Assembly: GCF_002234675.1 (NCBI RefSeq)
Contig: NC_019859.2
Location: 2,122,740-2,186,739 of the forward strand
Length of the DNA stretch: 64,000 bases
Source: Oryzias latipes
Taxonomy: Eukaryota > Chordata > Actinopteri > Beloniformes > Adrianichthyidae
Direction: 5' to 3'
In this document: positions 47,231-60,562 of the stretch, in pieces
How positions within the stretch are numbered: position 1 is the stretch's first letter
How the letters are laid out: each line of letters starts with the position of its first letter
The notes under the pieces: generated by a model
What the model saw: only the letters and a program-made list of their open reading frames with translations
Databases searched by the model: none
What the model was told of the DNA's origin: nothing
Made by a program: the position numbers and the translations under genes

Positions 47231-48323
47231 GCCTGTTGCACAAAAGTAGGATAAGGGATTAAGCCAGGATATCTAGGTGATCCTGGCTCAATTGATCCCC
47301 AATCCGGTTGCACTAAAGCTGGATAGGGGGCAGGAGGATATGTTATGGTATAAGTTACCATGGAGATTTATTCTGTGGAGCTAGCCTGCTCCAGACCAGG
47401 CTAAATTCCAGGATCTATTTAATCTCATCCCTAATGTCAGTCAGCAGTCGCCACAAATGGAAACCAATAGTTATTTCACTGCTCACTATAGATTGTTATC
47501 ACATATAACTAGACTAGTTATATCTTAAACTAGACTAGTTTTAGATGATGTTGCTATCATTAGATAATTTACAGTTTCCCATAGACTATAAGGCTATATG
47601 TAAAATAAAAGAATATTAGGGCCACAGAGGGAAAAAAAAGACAAGTCATAATATTGTAACCAGTTGTTTTAAAGGAGGACAGTTGTTAAAATGACATATG
47701 TGGGGCATTTCGTGAAATTGTGCTTCAGTATGGTTTCATAAACGAAGGCATGCTGATGTGCCAGAATAGGAAGTATCACTATCAAAACTGTAAAAAGAAT
47801 ATGTTGCTTTTCTGCAGAAAGAACCAGCCTCATAAATTTATGACTTTATCCTTTTTTCCTTAGTGGGCCCTAGTACACTGTCATATAAAATAATACACAT
47901 TCCATTTAAAACACAATGTGTAACATTATGTTCCTTTATTGAATAAGGACAAATTAAAGCAGGTAAACTACACTCAAAAAAAGGTTCACTTTGAATGAAC
48001 ATAAGAAAATTATGGAAATGATTTCCACATGATTAGATATGTATGCCTCCATGAGAATTTGTGCTTCCGACAGGGAAAAGTATGCGGCTCTAGTTGCCAT
48101 GGTAAATCAGTTAATCTGTGATCTGTGGCGGGGTCTATTTGAGTGAGCTGTGAGCGCGCACCTATCCAGGATTGGTTACACCTTGCTTGATGAATCCGTG
48201 TCTGCTCATCCTGGCTTGGTCTTTGTGCAACCAATTAAGCCTGGACGCACATGTTTTGGATTCATTGAGCTCAGCTCAGTCATTTATCCCGGATGTCTTA
48301 ATTCTACTTTTGTGCAACAGGCC
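47231..48323 (-). mobile_element. PIF/Harbinger-like element, short copy in the H1-H4 spacer
   Basis: Ends GCCTGTTGCACAAAAGTAGG and CTTTTGTGCAACAGGCC. Inverted relative to the long copy at 9173-11154, from which it differs by an internal deletion of about 890 bp. The other histone block shows the unfilled site (24061-24085), giving the exact insertion point. A 3-bp CAG may be the target duplication. Confidence 0.82.
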
Positions 48324-48562
48324 CCAGAGCTCCAAATGACTCCTAATTGAGTTCAGGTTGTTGTTTATGTCAGAATTTGTCCTGCATTTCTCTTGTTGAC
48401 CACCTGGAGGCGCACATGTACTGAAAAACGGGACCTGGGGGAAGGAGACAAAAATACCTAGAAGAAGTTAGTCATTTGTCTTCTAACAGGTCCTCAGATA
48501 AACTATATACTGCAGAGAACTTTGCCATGAGCATCACTTGAGACTTTGTTCCGAATATTTGA

Positions 48563-48877
<315 letters not shown>

Positions 48878-48908
48878 ATCACTGATCCGCTGTCTGCTGA
48901 CAAGAAAA

Positions 48909-48924
48909 GGCCCTTTTAAGGGCC
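48909..48924 (+). terminator. Histone 3' stem-loop (H4, second copy)
   Basis: GGCCCTTTTAAGGGCC. Confidence 0.92.
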
Positions 48925-49218
48925 ACCAACTTTTCTCTAGAGCAGAGAATCTACGATTACATATCATATTTAAATTTAAAAATGGTCATGAACTTGAAAG
49001 CACTTGGAAGTTTGTCCTACGCTAAGCATAATGAAAATTATAAGCTGGTCCGTCCACTGCAACGTAACTTCAGCCAATTCCTATTTGAAGTCTTGTCGGG
49101 TGCCAAATGAGCGTCCATCTTATCTTTTGTATATTTGACGACGCTGAAGTTGGCTTCCGATTCGCGAGGGCACTAAAGGAACATTCCGCTGCATTTTTCG
49201 CATTAAGATCACCCAAAA

Positions 49219-49840
49219 CCGGGTCCTGTTCAAAAACCGCTGGACCTGGACTGCTCAAACCTGGATTAAATTATAATTAAGATAGTAAAAAACACAATAA
49301 GCACTGTTTCTGATTTGTGAAACCTTCCTGATTTGTGAAATAACTTTTTCTCAGACCCGGTCCTGTTCATGAAATTCGGGTGGAAATGTACGTTTTTATT
49401 CCTTAACTTTTTTTATACTGCATTGTACTATTGTATTTGTTCACACAGGTACGAGCCGGTGGCCCTAACATATCACCTGGGTGACCAAAATCACTTTGTT
49501 GCAATCCACAGACTTCTGCCCAGGCAAAAGTTGGCACTTTTACGATGCACTACAGGAATCCAAGAAGGCTAGACGAGGCGACATCAAAATCTCAACATAC
49601 AAAAGAAACTGGGAAACAGATGTCAGATTGGACATAGTTATGGTCGTGGTTAGCTTGTACCCCTGACTTAAGTTTTGTTTTTTTGTTCAATATTTCTTGG
49701 TTTGTTTTCTGATTTACTTTAAAGTTCCTGTTATGGTGATTTTCTTTAAGTTGTCCTTCCCTTGTCCCCATTATCCTTACATTGCATAAAATTCGATGAA
49801 ATGATACTATTTCCAACAGCGGTTTTTGAACAGGACCCGG
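49219..49840. mobile_element. Unclassified TIR element with a 24-bp perfect inverted repeat
   Basis: CCGGGTCCTGTTCAAAAACC-GCTG at 49219-49242 is exactly inverted at 49817-49840. A similar motif (GACCCGGTCCTGTTCA) lies inside at 49354. 622 bp. Inside, 49440-49660 holds degraded coding-like text after a TTCACACAG acceptor-like site. It includes GDQNHFVAIHR in one frame and WHFYDALQES in another, which resemble the His-box region of a ubiquitin-type cysteine peptidase. No transposase is recognised. Confidence 0.7.
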
Positions 49841-50424
49841 TCTGAAGTGGACTCAGTGCGTAAAATGTGATAAACATCAACCTATTTGACATTTTGAAAA
49901 CTACAGAACAGAGTTGTACAAAAACCCGTTAGACTTGACATTTACAGTTTTACCAGAAAATATATAACAAGTTAACCACCTCGTGGCTGCCTGTCACTTC
50001 GGAGGTCTTTGATGAATTACCAGTCTGTATGCAACTTCTCACAGCTGGTTGACTCCTTTTCCAAGCTGCCTTTTTGCATGGATCTTGGTTCAAAGTCTAT
50101 TATGATGTGAGAATAAACTCCTCAGCCCAATATCAAATCCCGCGAGTTCTCAGGATCTCTGGCGTTATTAGCGTTATACACAACTTCATAAAAGATTGCA
50201 ATTTAACTTAGTACTACACAGCATGAAATCAAATAAAACACAATTTACACATTTTAATAACACAATTTTCAACCAAAGGTATTTCTTCCTTTAAACCAAA
50301 AATTAACTAATTTTGTAACCTTTTCAGTGACACAGTCATCCACTAGCACATTTAATGATTTGGGACTTGCTGAAATACGCCCATTTCACTGCGACTTGTA
50401 GAAATGACCACGCTGCAACGACAC
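49841..50424. other. Spacer, nothing recognised
   Basis: AT-rich; no exon or element end seen. Confidence 0.5.
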
Positions 50425-50916
<492 letters not shown>

Positions 50917-50945
50917 ACGGACCCATGTGATCCACACAAACCAAC

Positions 50946-50961
50946 GGCTCTTTTCAGAGCC
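50946..50961 (+). terminator. Histone 3' stem-loop (H2B)
   Basis: GGCTCTTTTCAGAGCC: 6-bp stem with TTTC loop, a normal variant. Confidence 0.9.
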
Positions 50962-51749
50962 ACACACCTGATCTGAAGAGCTGAGATTTCATAGTAAGAC
51001 TACTGTGATTGATATCTGCTTGAGGGAAAGTAATTGTCAATGCAGATTTGTGGCATCAAATGTGTTTTCATGTCACGAACTGTAGTTCTCACAAAACCTC
51101 TGCTACAATTTCAGTACAAGGAGGAAACCAATTTGTCAATGATGACAGAAAAGGAGAACCTTGATGAATTTATACACAAAAAATATTGTAATCTGAATTC
51201 AATAATTTGGAAAAATTACATAGCTTCAGGTTTGTCATGTGATTCCAATGACTTACTATTCGAAAATGCATGGAGTATATTTCAGGACAATTTTCTTTCG
51301 AGAAGATCAAATTCAATTTAATAATGGCCTAATATTACAATAGTCCTCTCAATAAGCTTCAAAATAAGTAAGCATGAAACTATTCTAAACGCATCAATCC
51401 ATTCTTTGTAAAGATGCCAGGAATAATGAGATTGAACTTCAGTTAAATTGTCCAAATGCAGATCTTCAGAGAGGGCAAATCTGGTTCTGAAATAAAACCA
51501 GAACATAGCTTGGTTTCACTTTTAACGTTAAGTCAAAGAAACCGGGTAAAAAAACAAAACAAGTAAACATTTTAATTGTTTTGAATATCAATTATCTGAA
51601 GATGCTCAGATTTTCTTTTGTAGTCAGGATGGATGGGATCAGGAATTAAGACATCAGAGGAACAGCACATCAGAGGTTTTGGAGATAAAGTCAGATGACA
51701 GAAAGTTTGGACACGTCCAAAGGAAGAGGATGCTGCTGCCAGGTTGGAG
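50962..51749. other. H2B-H3 spacer
   Basis: Short segments at 51073-51143 and 51622-51670 match 26448-26535 and 26973-27016. A 95-codon ORF (51034-51321) has no known motif. Confidence 0.5.
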
Positions 51750-51757
51750 GCCTAAAG

Positions 51758-52487
51758 CAGTGCTTCTCAAATAGTGGGGCAATTGTCCAGTGCGCTAATT
51801 TAACGTGGGGGCGGTGAAGACAGCAGCTCTGCTTGGAAAAAATCTGCGCAGAGTTTGTAGCAGCCTGAAACTGTGAATCCCTGTCCCTGCAGCTGCAGCG
51901 TTCCCGTCTGGGAAACAGGAAAACAACTGCACTTCATGACATCAGAAATAAACAATCATTTAGAAAAAAAATCAGCACAATGTTTTTATCTATTTCTTCA
52001 GACTATAAACGTTAAATATATTGGTGCTGGTGTATTCGTGTTTCAGATCAATTTACATTTTATATTTATTGATTTATTTTTCTCAGCATCAAATGGTTCA
52101 GTTGGTCAAAATGTTTCTAGTTTAACCCTTGTGCTGTCTTAGATGACCCTATCCTTCCATTGAGGTTTTCTCCCTACCATGACAAAGGTGGATAAAGGTG
52201 GAAAGATTTCATGTAATCCATGAAAACCAGTGAAGATCACAAATCATTGAAGAAAAAAAGGTTCAGAGCGCTGTCTAGTGGGTCTAGATGACCCACCACC
52301 AATGGTGAAGTGCCAAGGATAGCACAAGGGTCAAATAAAGAATTACAGATTGTTTTTATTTCAGGCACACAATTTTTATAGATACCAACTTCATATACTG
52401 TCACTGCTGGAGTATGTGTGTGGGATGGGGGTCAGGGAAACAATTATTTTCCCTAGGGGGGGCCTGGCAAAAAATTGAGAAGCACTG
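51758..52487. mobile_element. Non-autonomous hAT element with nested MITE
   Basis: Ends CAGTGCTTCTCAAATAGTGG and AATTGAGAAGCACTG, with 8-bp duplications GCCTAAAG (51750-51757) and GTCTAAAG (52488-52495). 730 bp including a nested 195-bp TTAA MITE. No transposase. Confidence 0.88.
52136..52330. mobile_element. TTAA-flanked MITE, copy 2
   Basis: CCCTTGTGCTGTCTTAGATG to GGATAGCACAAGGG, flanked by TTAA/TCAA. About 90% like 33201-33405. Both carry internal GGTCTAGATGACCC palindromes. Confidence 0.85.
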
Positions 52488-52743
52488 GTCTAAAGGAAGA
52501 CCAAAGAGGTTTGTGGATGCATGAAGGGATTTGCTGTTAGAAGTTTTACAGTAAAAGTTTACTTTTGACAGATCATTTTATTTGAAAGGTAAACAATATA
52601 TACTTAAAATGTTAGTTCTATATAGATAGGAGACAGTGACATTTGATGAAGAATTGGACATGGAGTCCAGAGACCCCAAATCAAATATGATTTTACAAAT
52701 TTAAATTAAATATGTGGATGAAATGCTCTGCAGATGTGTTGGT

Positions 52744-52759
52744 GGCTCTTAAAAGAGCC
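52744..52759 (-). terminator. Histone 3' stem-loop (H3)
   Basis: The complement reads GGCTCTTTTAAGAGCC, downstream of the leftward H3 gene. Confidence 0.92.
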
Positions 52760-52784
52760 GTTGTGTTGTTTCAGCTGCGGGTGT

Positions 52785-53932
<1,148 letters not shown>

Positions 53933-53960
53933 ATCTCTCATGATCCACCAACAACACAAC

Positions 53961-53976
53961 GGCTCTTTTAAGAGCC
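53961..53976 (+). terminator. Histone 3' stem-loop (H2A, second copy)
   Basis: GGCTCTTTTAAGAGCC, 28 bp after the stop, followed by the purine-rich CCGAAGAGC. Confidence 0.93.
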
Positions 53977-54463
53977 ACACACTTACAACCGAAGAGCTTT
54001 GCTTCTCTAAACAAAAGGTGGATTTAATTTTTTTATTTTTATAATGCTCCAACTGAGAAAACACCAATCTATATTGCTGTTGACTTATAAGTGAAATAAT
54101 CCATTTTACAAACTTCCAATCAAATGTAAAACAATTGACCCAAACATTAATTTGAAAATAGACTTCTTTCAGCATTCAACCATCAATTTATGTTTGTCAA
54201 CTAGTTGTCTTTCTAGTTTTCAAAGGCAGGAACCTAAAAATGTGCTGAATGTACAACTCTCAATGAAATGACATAACCCAAATGTTGTTCTAGTTTGCCA
54301 GTAGTAGTGAAACAGTTCATTATTAATCTTCTGATGTACTTCTCCACTTAGTTTCCCTTGCATTTTCATCTGCATTGTCTCGGACTACCCTCCAGCAGAC
54401 CTAAAATGTGTTTCTTAGGTTAAATGGAGACTTTAAATGGTTCTGAACCGGTTCTGTGATGAA

Positions 54464-54530
54464 CTGTCCAGGTGAACTCTTCACCTGTCGGCAGCTGGTT
54501 GGCTCCAGCAAACCTGTCTTGGAACAAGGA
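54464..54530. repeat. Inverted paralogue of 891-956
   Basis: The complement reads TTGTTCCAAGACAGGTTTGC ... GGTGAAGAGTTCACCTGGAC, as downstream of H2A copy 1. The surrounding 53990-54960 shows no gene. Confidence 0.75.
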
Positions 54531-55217
54531 GGTACGGAAATTAAATGAAATTCTAAGATGTATGTTCTTATTGGCTGATCATGTGTTATTAATACACACA
54601 TGTGGAAGATCTAAAGTCATCTTGAACCAGGAAATGATTCCCAGTGACTGTTTTTAACAACATTATTGCAGATCTGAGGAAGTGAAGAGCTATAACAATA
54701 CAGAATGGACGCTCACTCTCTTGGCATGTTTTAAATATTTGAAACTATTTGTTTGCATGTATTTGAAAAGTATGCATCTATGAAATGGGATTTTTCTTTA
54801 TCTAAAGTGCAATCACCTGGCTTAATGCACATTTTTACTGTTAACACTTGTATTTTGATTCAAACTCAAAGTTCTTTAAAAATCATAAGAGGGAATCATC
54901 TGTTAACCACTGTCATCACTGAAACTGAAAAACAAAAAACACTTTTTTTAATAGTAAATCAAATCTTGAATGGATTCTAGAAAGGCTCAGCGAGTTGGAG
55001 ACCTGTGTTGCAGAGATCCTGCAGATAAGAAGGCGCCTCTGGAGGGAGGAAACACAGGATGAACCAGCATGGGGGGTGTTGGATGTGGGCCGTCACAGAG
55101 AAACAAAAAAGCAGTTTCAGTCACACTGTGTTCTGAACGGCAGCTGTCAGAGACTTCAGGAGCCTGAAGAAATAAATCCAGAAGTTTCCTCACAGGGGCA
55201 GCTAAGCTGTGGACAAC

Positions 55218-55236
55218 ATGAAGCAAAAGAATCCCG
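55218..55236 (+). CDS. Exon 1 coding part of the multi-pass membrane protein gene
   Basis: ATG AAG CAA AAG AAT CCC G, then donor GTAAGA. It ends in phase 1. The next exon begins with GA, which completes a glycine codon and continues the 496-codon frame without a break, giving the N-terminus MKQKNPGDVNKLKEA. The leader upstream (about 54980-55217) is open in other frames and I take it as 5' UTR. The intron (55237-56875, 1639 bp) shows nothing recognisable. Confidence 0.65.
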
Positions 55237-56875
55237 GTAAGACTCTGAAAACGTTTTAAATCCAGTTATCCCTCCTCTTAGTCACCATGGAGGATTCATG
55301 ACTCTACCTAACAATGTCACACATTAGTCTTCTTCATAAGTGATGTTTTCTCTGTTTTGGGGATTTAATGTTTTCAAATCAATTCTTTTCCAGCTTCACG
55401 TTTTCTGTGACACACTGCTGTAGGCAGATATACATCGTGGCAGCACGCTGCTGGTTAAACCCGACTAACCGGTCGGTTGGCAGCGTGACTCTGCAGGTGC
55501 ATCACCCGTTGCCTGAGGCGATTCAGAGCAGTTTAGTATAGAGGAACACAAATCAACTCATTTCAACCCCCCGTTTGTAACGTTTTAAATCAAACCTCAA
55601 TATTAGTTTCATTTGTGATTTGAACTTTTTCTAAATTAAATTATGAATTTTCAAATTCCAGATGGAGGAACGTTTAGTTTAGTTTCACCTGGATGTGCCT
55701 TTGTAAGCATTTTTCTTTCTGTTTAAACATCTTTTAAAAACTGATTAATAACTACATTACCCAGAGTTCAGTTCATCTCTGTATTTTTTTCTTCTGATCT
55801 TGTTTATGCTCTAAAACATTATTTTAACAATATTGATCCAAAAAACCTCATCTCAGCCTAATCTTTGTGTCATTGATCAAAAGCCATAACCAGGTAGAGT
55901 TTATGGGAGTTTATGGGGGGGTCCTTCTGGAAGAGGGAACACCAACGAGATGGTGGTTTGTACTTTGGTTCTTATTTCAGGTTTTCTGAAACCTAAACTT
56001 TTTCCCGGCATATTTCAACTGTTCAAAAATGGGTTCAGATTAAGAAAAGGAACAGCAGTCAGTCAAACTCTGTGTCCTTCAGGTTGTGTTGAGGACCTCA
56101 AGCTTTTTTGTTTTGTACACAGACGTCTGCAGGGGGTTTTCTACTGTTTCCGCCTTAGATGATGAAGAAACGGTAGCTCCTTTTTACTGCAAAATACAAC
56201 AAATACTAAATAAATGAACACATTTAAAATGACAAAGAATGAAAAACTGAATAATCAGAAATCCCGCTGAACATTAAATTCTGACCCATCGGTCAACAGA
56301 CTGAACATCCAGGACATTAAATAAACTTTGAGTCTTAACCGTCTTCAGTTTGGCTTATTTGGAACTGAACTGCCTCCATTTTGAATTGATTTGGTTTCTG
56401 CTATTAAAGACATTTTGTTACTTTAAAGTTGTTAATTTATTGGTTGAAGTATCTTAAACTAATAAATGTATTGGTTTAATTATAGATTATTGTTTAATTG
56501 AGAGACAATTTTGACCAAATTACAATCTAAGTCTTTGTTAAAATGAGGACTTTTTAAAAAGGTTTTCTTTGCACAACAGCAAACTCCTAAAGTAACTTTT
56601 TGATCAGGTTAACTAACATTAACGCTGCTTTTATTTTTTACCTGCTCAGTCAATAAAATGGTAACCAAATGTTGATTTATCAATGTTACACAAAGATGAA
56701 TAGAAATACACAATCAAATAAATAGGAAAAATAGCCATCCATTATCCAATAAAAGTCTTAACTTCTAAGTTGTCACGAGTAAGTCTGTCTCTGAATTGTG
56801 GTTTAAACTGATATTTAGAGAGAAGATGTTCAAAAGCAGCAAATGATCAAACTGAATGTGTTTTTTCTGTTTTAG

Positions 56876-58371
56876 GAGATGTGAACAAGCTAAAGGAGGC
56901 GGTCCTGGGGTTTGCTTTGGGAGCGTTAGGAGGCTGCATACTGGGAGTCACTGAAGATCCAGTAGACCGGATCCTCCTGGTGTTGACCGCAGAAGGTCCA
57001 CTGACTCCTGTGATGCAGGAAGTGGTGACGGTGGGTCCTCTGGGTCTCGGCACTCTCTTGGGCGCCGCAGCGCTGACGACAGCGATGACGTCGGTTATAG
57101 TCGGTGTGATTCTGGCTGCAGTGGTGGCTTCAGTGTTTGTGGGCCTGAAAAACTGCGGGGCCTCCCTCACACCGTCTGCCGGATTATGGGTATCTGTGGG
57201 GATCGCCGGTGCCTTTGGAACCACATTAAGTGGAGCTACCTTTGGGGCCACTGTTGAATGGATTGTAAATAGGTACAGCATGGTTGGACTGTTTTGGACT
57301 TTGAGCCTTTTTACAGTCCTCAAACCTCCTCTTAGCTTTCTGTTCAAGATCCTCTGGAGTCAAGGAGAAGCATGCTCTAGTCTGGGGTCAGAGGTCAGTT
57401 CCAGGGAAAGGGAGCAGATTGAGATGGCTGAGTGGCAGCAGAGACAACGGGCGGCAGTGCAGATAGAGCAGAGGATCCTGACTCTGGAGAAAGGAGGCGG
57501 CATCAACGCAATGGATTACAGCAAAACACAAGCCTATGAGCAAAGGGAAAGGCAGGAGCTGGAGAGGAGGAAGATGGAGAAGGAAGAAGCTGAGATGCAG
57601 CAGAGAACCATCCAAGACTGGATCAACACCGTGGTGGTCAAGCATGTTGACTTTCTGGCTTTTTCTGGAATACCCATGACAGTAGTTGCCATAGTAACTT
57701 CAGGGTTTGGCATGTTTGGTTATGGAGACCACCAGGCCGTGCTTATAGCACTTTTGGCTTTAGTTGCAGTCATCGCGTACTTTCTTCTAAGGTCCTCCAA
57801 CTTCAAGTTTTGGATGCTGGTTGGATGTATGGGGATGTTAGCAACCTTTGTCATCGCCATGCTCACTCTGCAGGCTGGGCAGGCGGCTCTGATGGACGCC
57901 AAGAAGATGAGAGCAGCGGGGCGGAGCCAAAGCAGAGAGAACATTACCAGCAGAATAAACCTCCAGTCGTCTCTGGAAGCTCTGAATGCAGCCTTCTTTG
58001 TGGCCAAACTGTGTCAGTTGGGTTTGGGGGCTACAGTTGGGGGGGCCCTGGTGAGGCAAGGAGCTGGGGAGGCTAAAGTCATAGCAGGGGCAGCATCACT
58101 GGCCGGAAGTTTACTAACGGGACAAGTAGTTTTGGCCCCAGCTCTGAGTGAGGGGGCGGGGGCTGGAGCGCTGCTGGGGGTGGTTGCTACAGCTGGGGTG
58201 TCTGTTGGGGGGGTGGTGGCTGCAGCTGGAAGGTCCTCCTCTTGGTGGGGAACTCTGGCAACAATGGGAGGATTGGTTTTAGGGGCTTTGGCTTTGGGAA
58301 AATGGCACGCCGTTAATATTGGACTGCAGGTGCCCGTGGTTTTTGTCTTTGCGATGATCAATCCATTCTAG
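56876..58371 (+). CDS. Unrecognised multi-pass membrane protein, main exon
   Basis: With exon 1 it gives 504 residues. Acceptor TCTGTTTTAG at 56875. The N-terminal third has Gly/Ala-rich hydrophobic spans (ALGGCILGVT, ALTTAMTSVIVGVILAAVVA, VGIAGAFGTTLSGATFGATV) and a span ending FTVLKPPLSF. The middle (about 180-255) is a charged, Gln/Glu/Arg-rich helix suited to a coiled coil (QQRQRAAVQIEQRILTLEKG, EQRERQELERRKMEKEEAEM). The C-terminal half has more spans (VVAIVTSGFGMFGYG, VLIALLALVAVIAYFLL) and a long Gly/Ala/Val stretch, ending VFVFAMINPF. I do not recognise the family. The clean splice, long open frame and lack of stops suggest a working gene. Some Gly-rich hairpins recall interferon-inducible ISG12/6-16 proteins, but this is only an impression. 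Confidence 0.75.
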
Positions 58372-59877
58372 GAGAAGACTGCCAAGTCTGTTTCTCCTCA
58401 GATGTTCAATTCCTGAACTAAAACGTAAAGGAAGTGACAGCAGTCAAGAGTAGAGGGCAAGAGTTAAGGTAATCTGACTCATCGAGGCTCTTCAGAAGAA
58501 TATTCATGTAAACAAATAGTTACTGATGAGTAATTTTCTTTGAGCTATCATCTACATTTATTTATTTATTTGAGATTAAGGAAAAAAATACATCAACAAT
58601 TCTGCTCAGTAGAACAGATTCGGGGATTCTGAAATGACTTTGTCAATTATTTCATGAATATATGTCGACAATATGAGATTGACATGAACTGAATGGCTGA
58701 AGAAATTTACTATGGTTCTATTTAATACACACAAACGCATACAAAAACAAATCATGATGATATTTTAACACTTTATAAGTAATTGAGAAAATTTACTTAG
58801 TATTATACTTTATATTCTAAAGCCCTTTTGCACTTAAATCATATGTGTCTTATAGGGTTGGGGTGAAATGGTTTTGGGTTTCTTTCCCCCCCCAATAAAT
58901 CATAAAATTTCCATTTCTTGATTTCACAATGGAGTTTTTGGCTGTTTCCAATTTTACTTTCTGAAGTAGTTGAATGAAAACCAAAAATGTATTTTTCAGT
59001 AAATTGGAGGTTTGCTGCAACATTTACTTCCTGGTGAAGGAATATATATTTGTTGTCTTCATTGTATTACATTTTTCTGTCTCACTGAAGTTTAGTTTTA
59101 TTAGTGTGTGTTGTTTCCGTCCTTTGAACTTTGAAGGTACATCCTTAAGTTGCATATGTGAGAAGGTTTTGACTTCAGCTCCAAGCTCATCCCCCTGCTG
59201 TAGGTCTGACATGGACCATAAATTAACCATCTCTGGAACTGATTCAATCTGTGGGAACCGCTTCAGGTGCCAGTTCACATGTGGAGAACAAAGCTTTATG
59301 ACCGACTGCCTGCGGTGAAAGTTCCTGCCGCCTTTAGTGGACCACATGGGGAGCAGAGACCAGATGCTGTGATTCCAAGTATGGACTGAAGGAAGTAGGC
59401 GGCCTCCTCTGTCAGCCAATCCGAGCGGCCAGAGGCGCTTCGGCCGCCATCATGCTTCCGGGGGAGGAGATCCTGACCACATGTTTAAAAGTCTGCACTC
59501 AAGGAAGTTCTTTTGTTCTCAGACAGCCTCTTGTAATTCGGAATGTAACTTCTTACGTTTTGCAGGCATTGGATTTGGGAACTCAGATGATCTGTTTTAT
59601 TTTGTTTCAGTGCTCTTTGTTAGGGACAATAAAAATTCTTAATTTTATTCCGTACGCATTTTCTGGTCATTCTCCCGACTTAAGAACACGCATGGAAGAA
59701 ATCTCAAAGCGACAGATTTTTTCCTACACTGGTTTGTGTCAGATTTAGTCTTCATCCAGAACTAACAGCAGGTGGCTGCAATGTGGAATCTGGGCTGTGA
59801 GTAGCATTTTGTGAATGGAGAACCAACCAGACATTGTAGTGGTGGATTGTCACCGGCTGGCCTTTGAGCAGTGGGAG
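58372..59877. other. Downstream spacer, nothing recognised
   Basis: Contains AATAAATCATAAAA at about 58893, which could end the membrane-protein transcript. A 131-codon minus-strand ORF (59024-59419) shows no motif. Confidence 0.45.
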
Positions 59878-59894
59878 TGTAGGAAGTTCTCAGT

Positions 59895-60425
59895 CTTCTT
59901 TCTCTTTCGGCTTTTCCCATCAGGGGTCGCCACAGCGAATCATCCTTTTCCACCTCACTCTATCATGGACATCTTGTACCCTAACATTAGCCAACTTCAT
60001 GTCCTCTGTTAAGACATCCATGTATCTCCTCTTTGGCCGTCCTCTTGCCCTCCTGCCAGGCAGCTCCATCTCCAACATCCTTCTACCAATATATCCACTA
60101 TCCCTCCTCTGAACATGTCCAAACCATCTCAGTCTGGCTTCTCTGACTTTGTCGCTAACACAGGCAACATGAGCCGTCCCTCTGATGTACTCGTTCCTTA
60201 TCCTGTCTAACCTGGTCACTCCTAAGGAGAACCTCAACATCTTCATCTCTGCTACCTCCATCTCAGCCTCTTGTCTCTGTCTCACTGCTACCGTCTCTAA
60301 CCCATAGAGCAGAGCTGGTCTCACCACTGTCTTGTACACCTTTCCTTTGAGTCTTGCTGGCACTCTTCTGTCACACAACACTCCTGACACTTTCCTCCAC
60401 CCGCTCCAACCTGCCTGCACTCGCA
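59895..60425 (-). mobile_element. RTE-clade LINE, 5' truncated
   Basis: Complement encodes the C-terminal end of an RTE-type protein: KVYKTVVRPALLYGLETVAV, EMKMLRFSLGVTRLDRIRNE, LRWFGHVQRRD and RGRPKRRYMDVLTEDMK. The 3' end lies at about 59895 (complement of TTCTCTTTCGGCTTTTCCCA). A 17-bp target duplication TGTAGGAAGTTCTC(A/C)GT is at 59878-59894 and 60476-60492. Between the element's 5' end and the right duplication lies an extra 50-bp inverted segment. Confidence 0.85.
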
Positions 60426-60533
60426 TGTGTTGGAAAAATAAATATCTTTATTAATTTAACATGACCACTGAGAACTGTAGGAAGTTCTCCGTGGTCAGGT
60501 TAAATTAATAAAGATATTTATTTTTCCAACACA
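60426..60533. repeat. 108-bp near-perfect palindrome at the LINE 5' junction
   Basis: TGTGTTGGAAAAATAAATAT...at the left pairs with the inverted ...ATATTTATTTTTCCAACACA at the right. Arms are about 51 bp, with two mismatches and a 5-nt centre near 60477-60481. The right arm contains the LINE target duplication plus genuine flank, so the left arm looks like an inverted copy of the flank made at integration. Confidence 0.88.
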
Positions 60534-60562
60534 TTCACAAACGCAAGGGGGTGCTCGCCACT

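Noticed and set aside
59024-59419. 131-codon minus-strand ORF
   Set aside because: No domain or family recognised, overlaps another ORF on the plus strand and lies in spacer.
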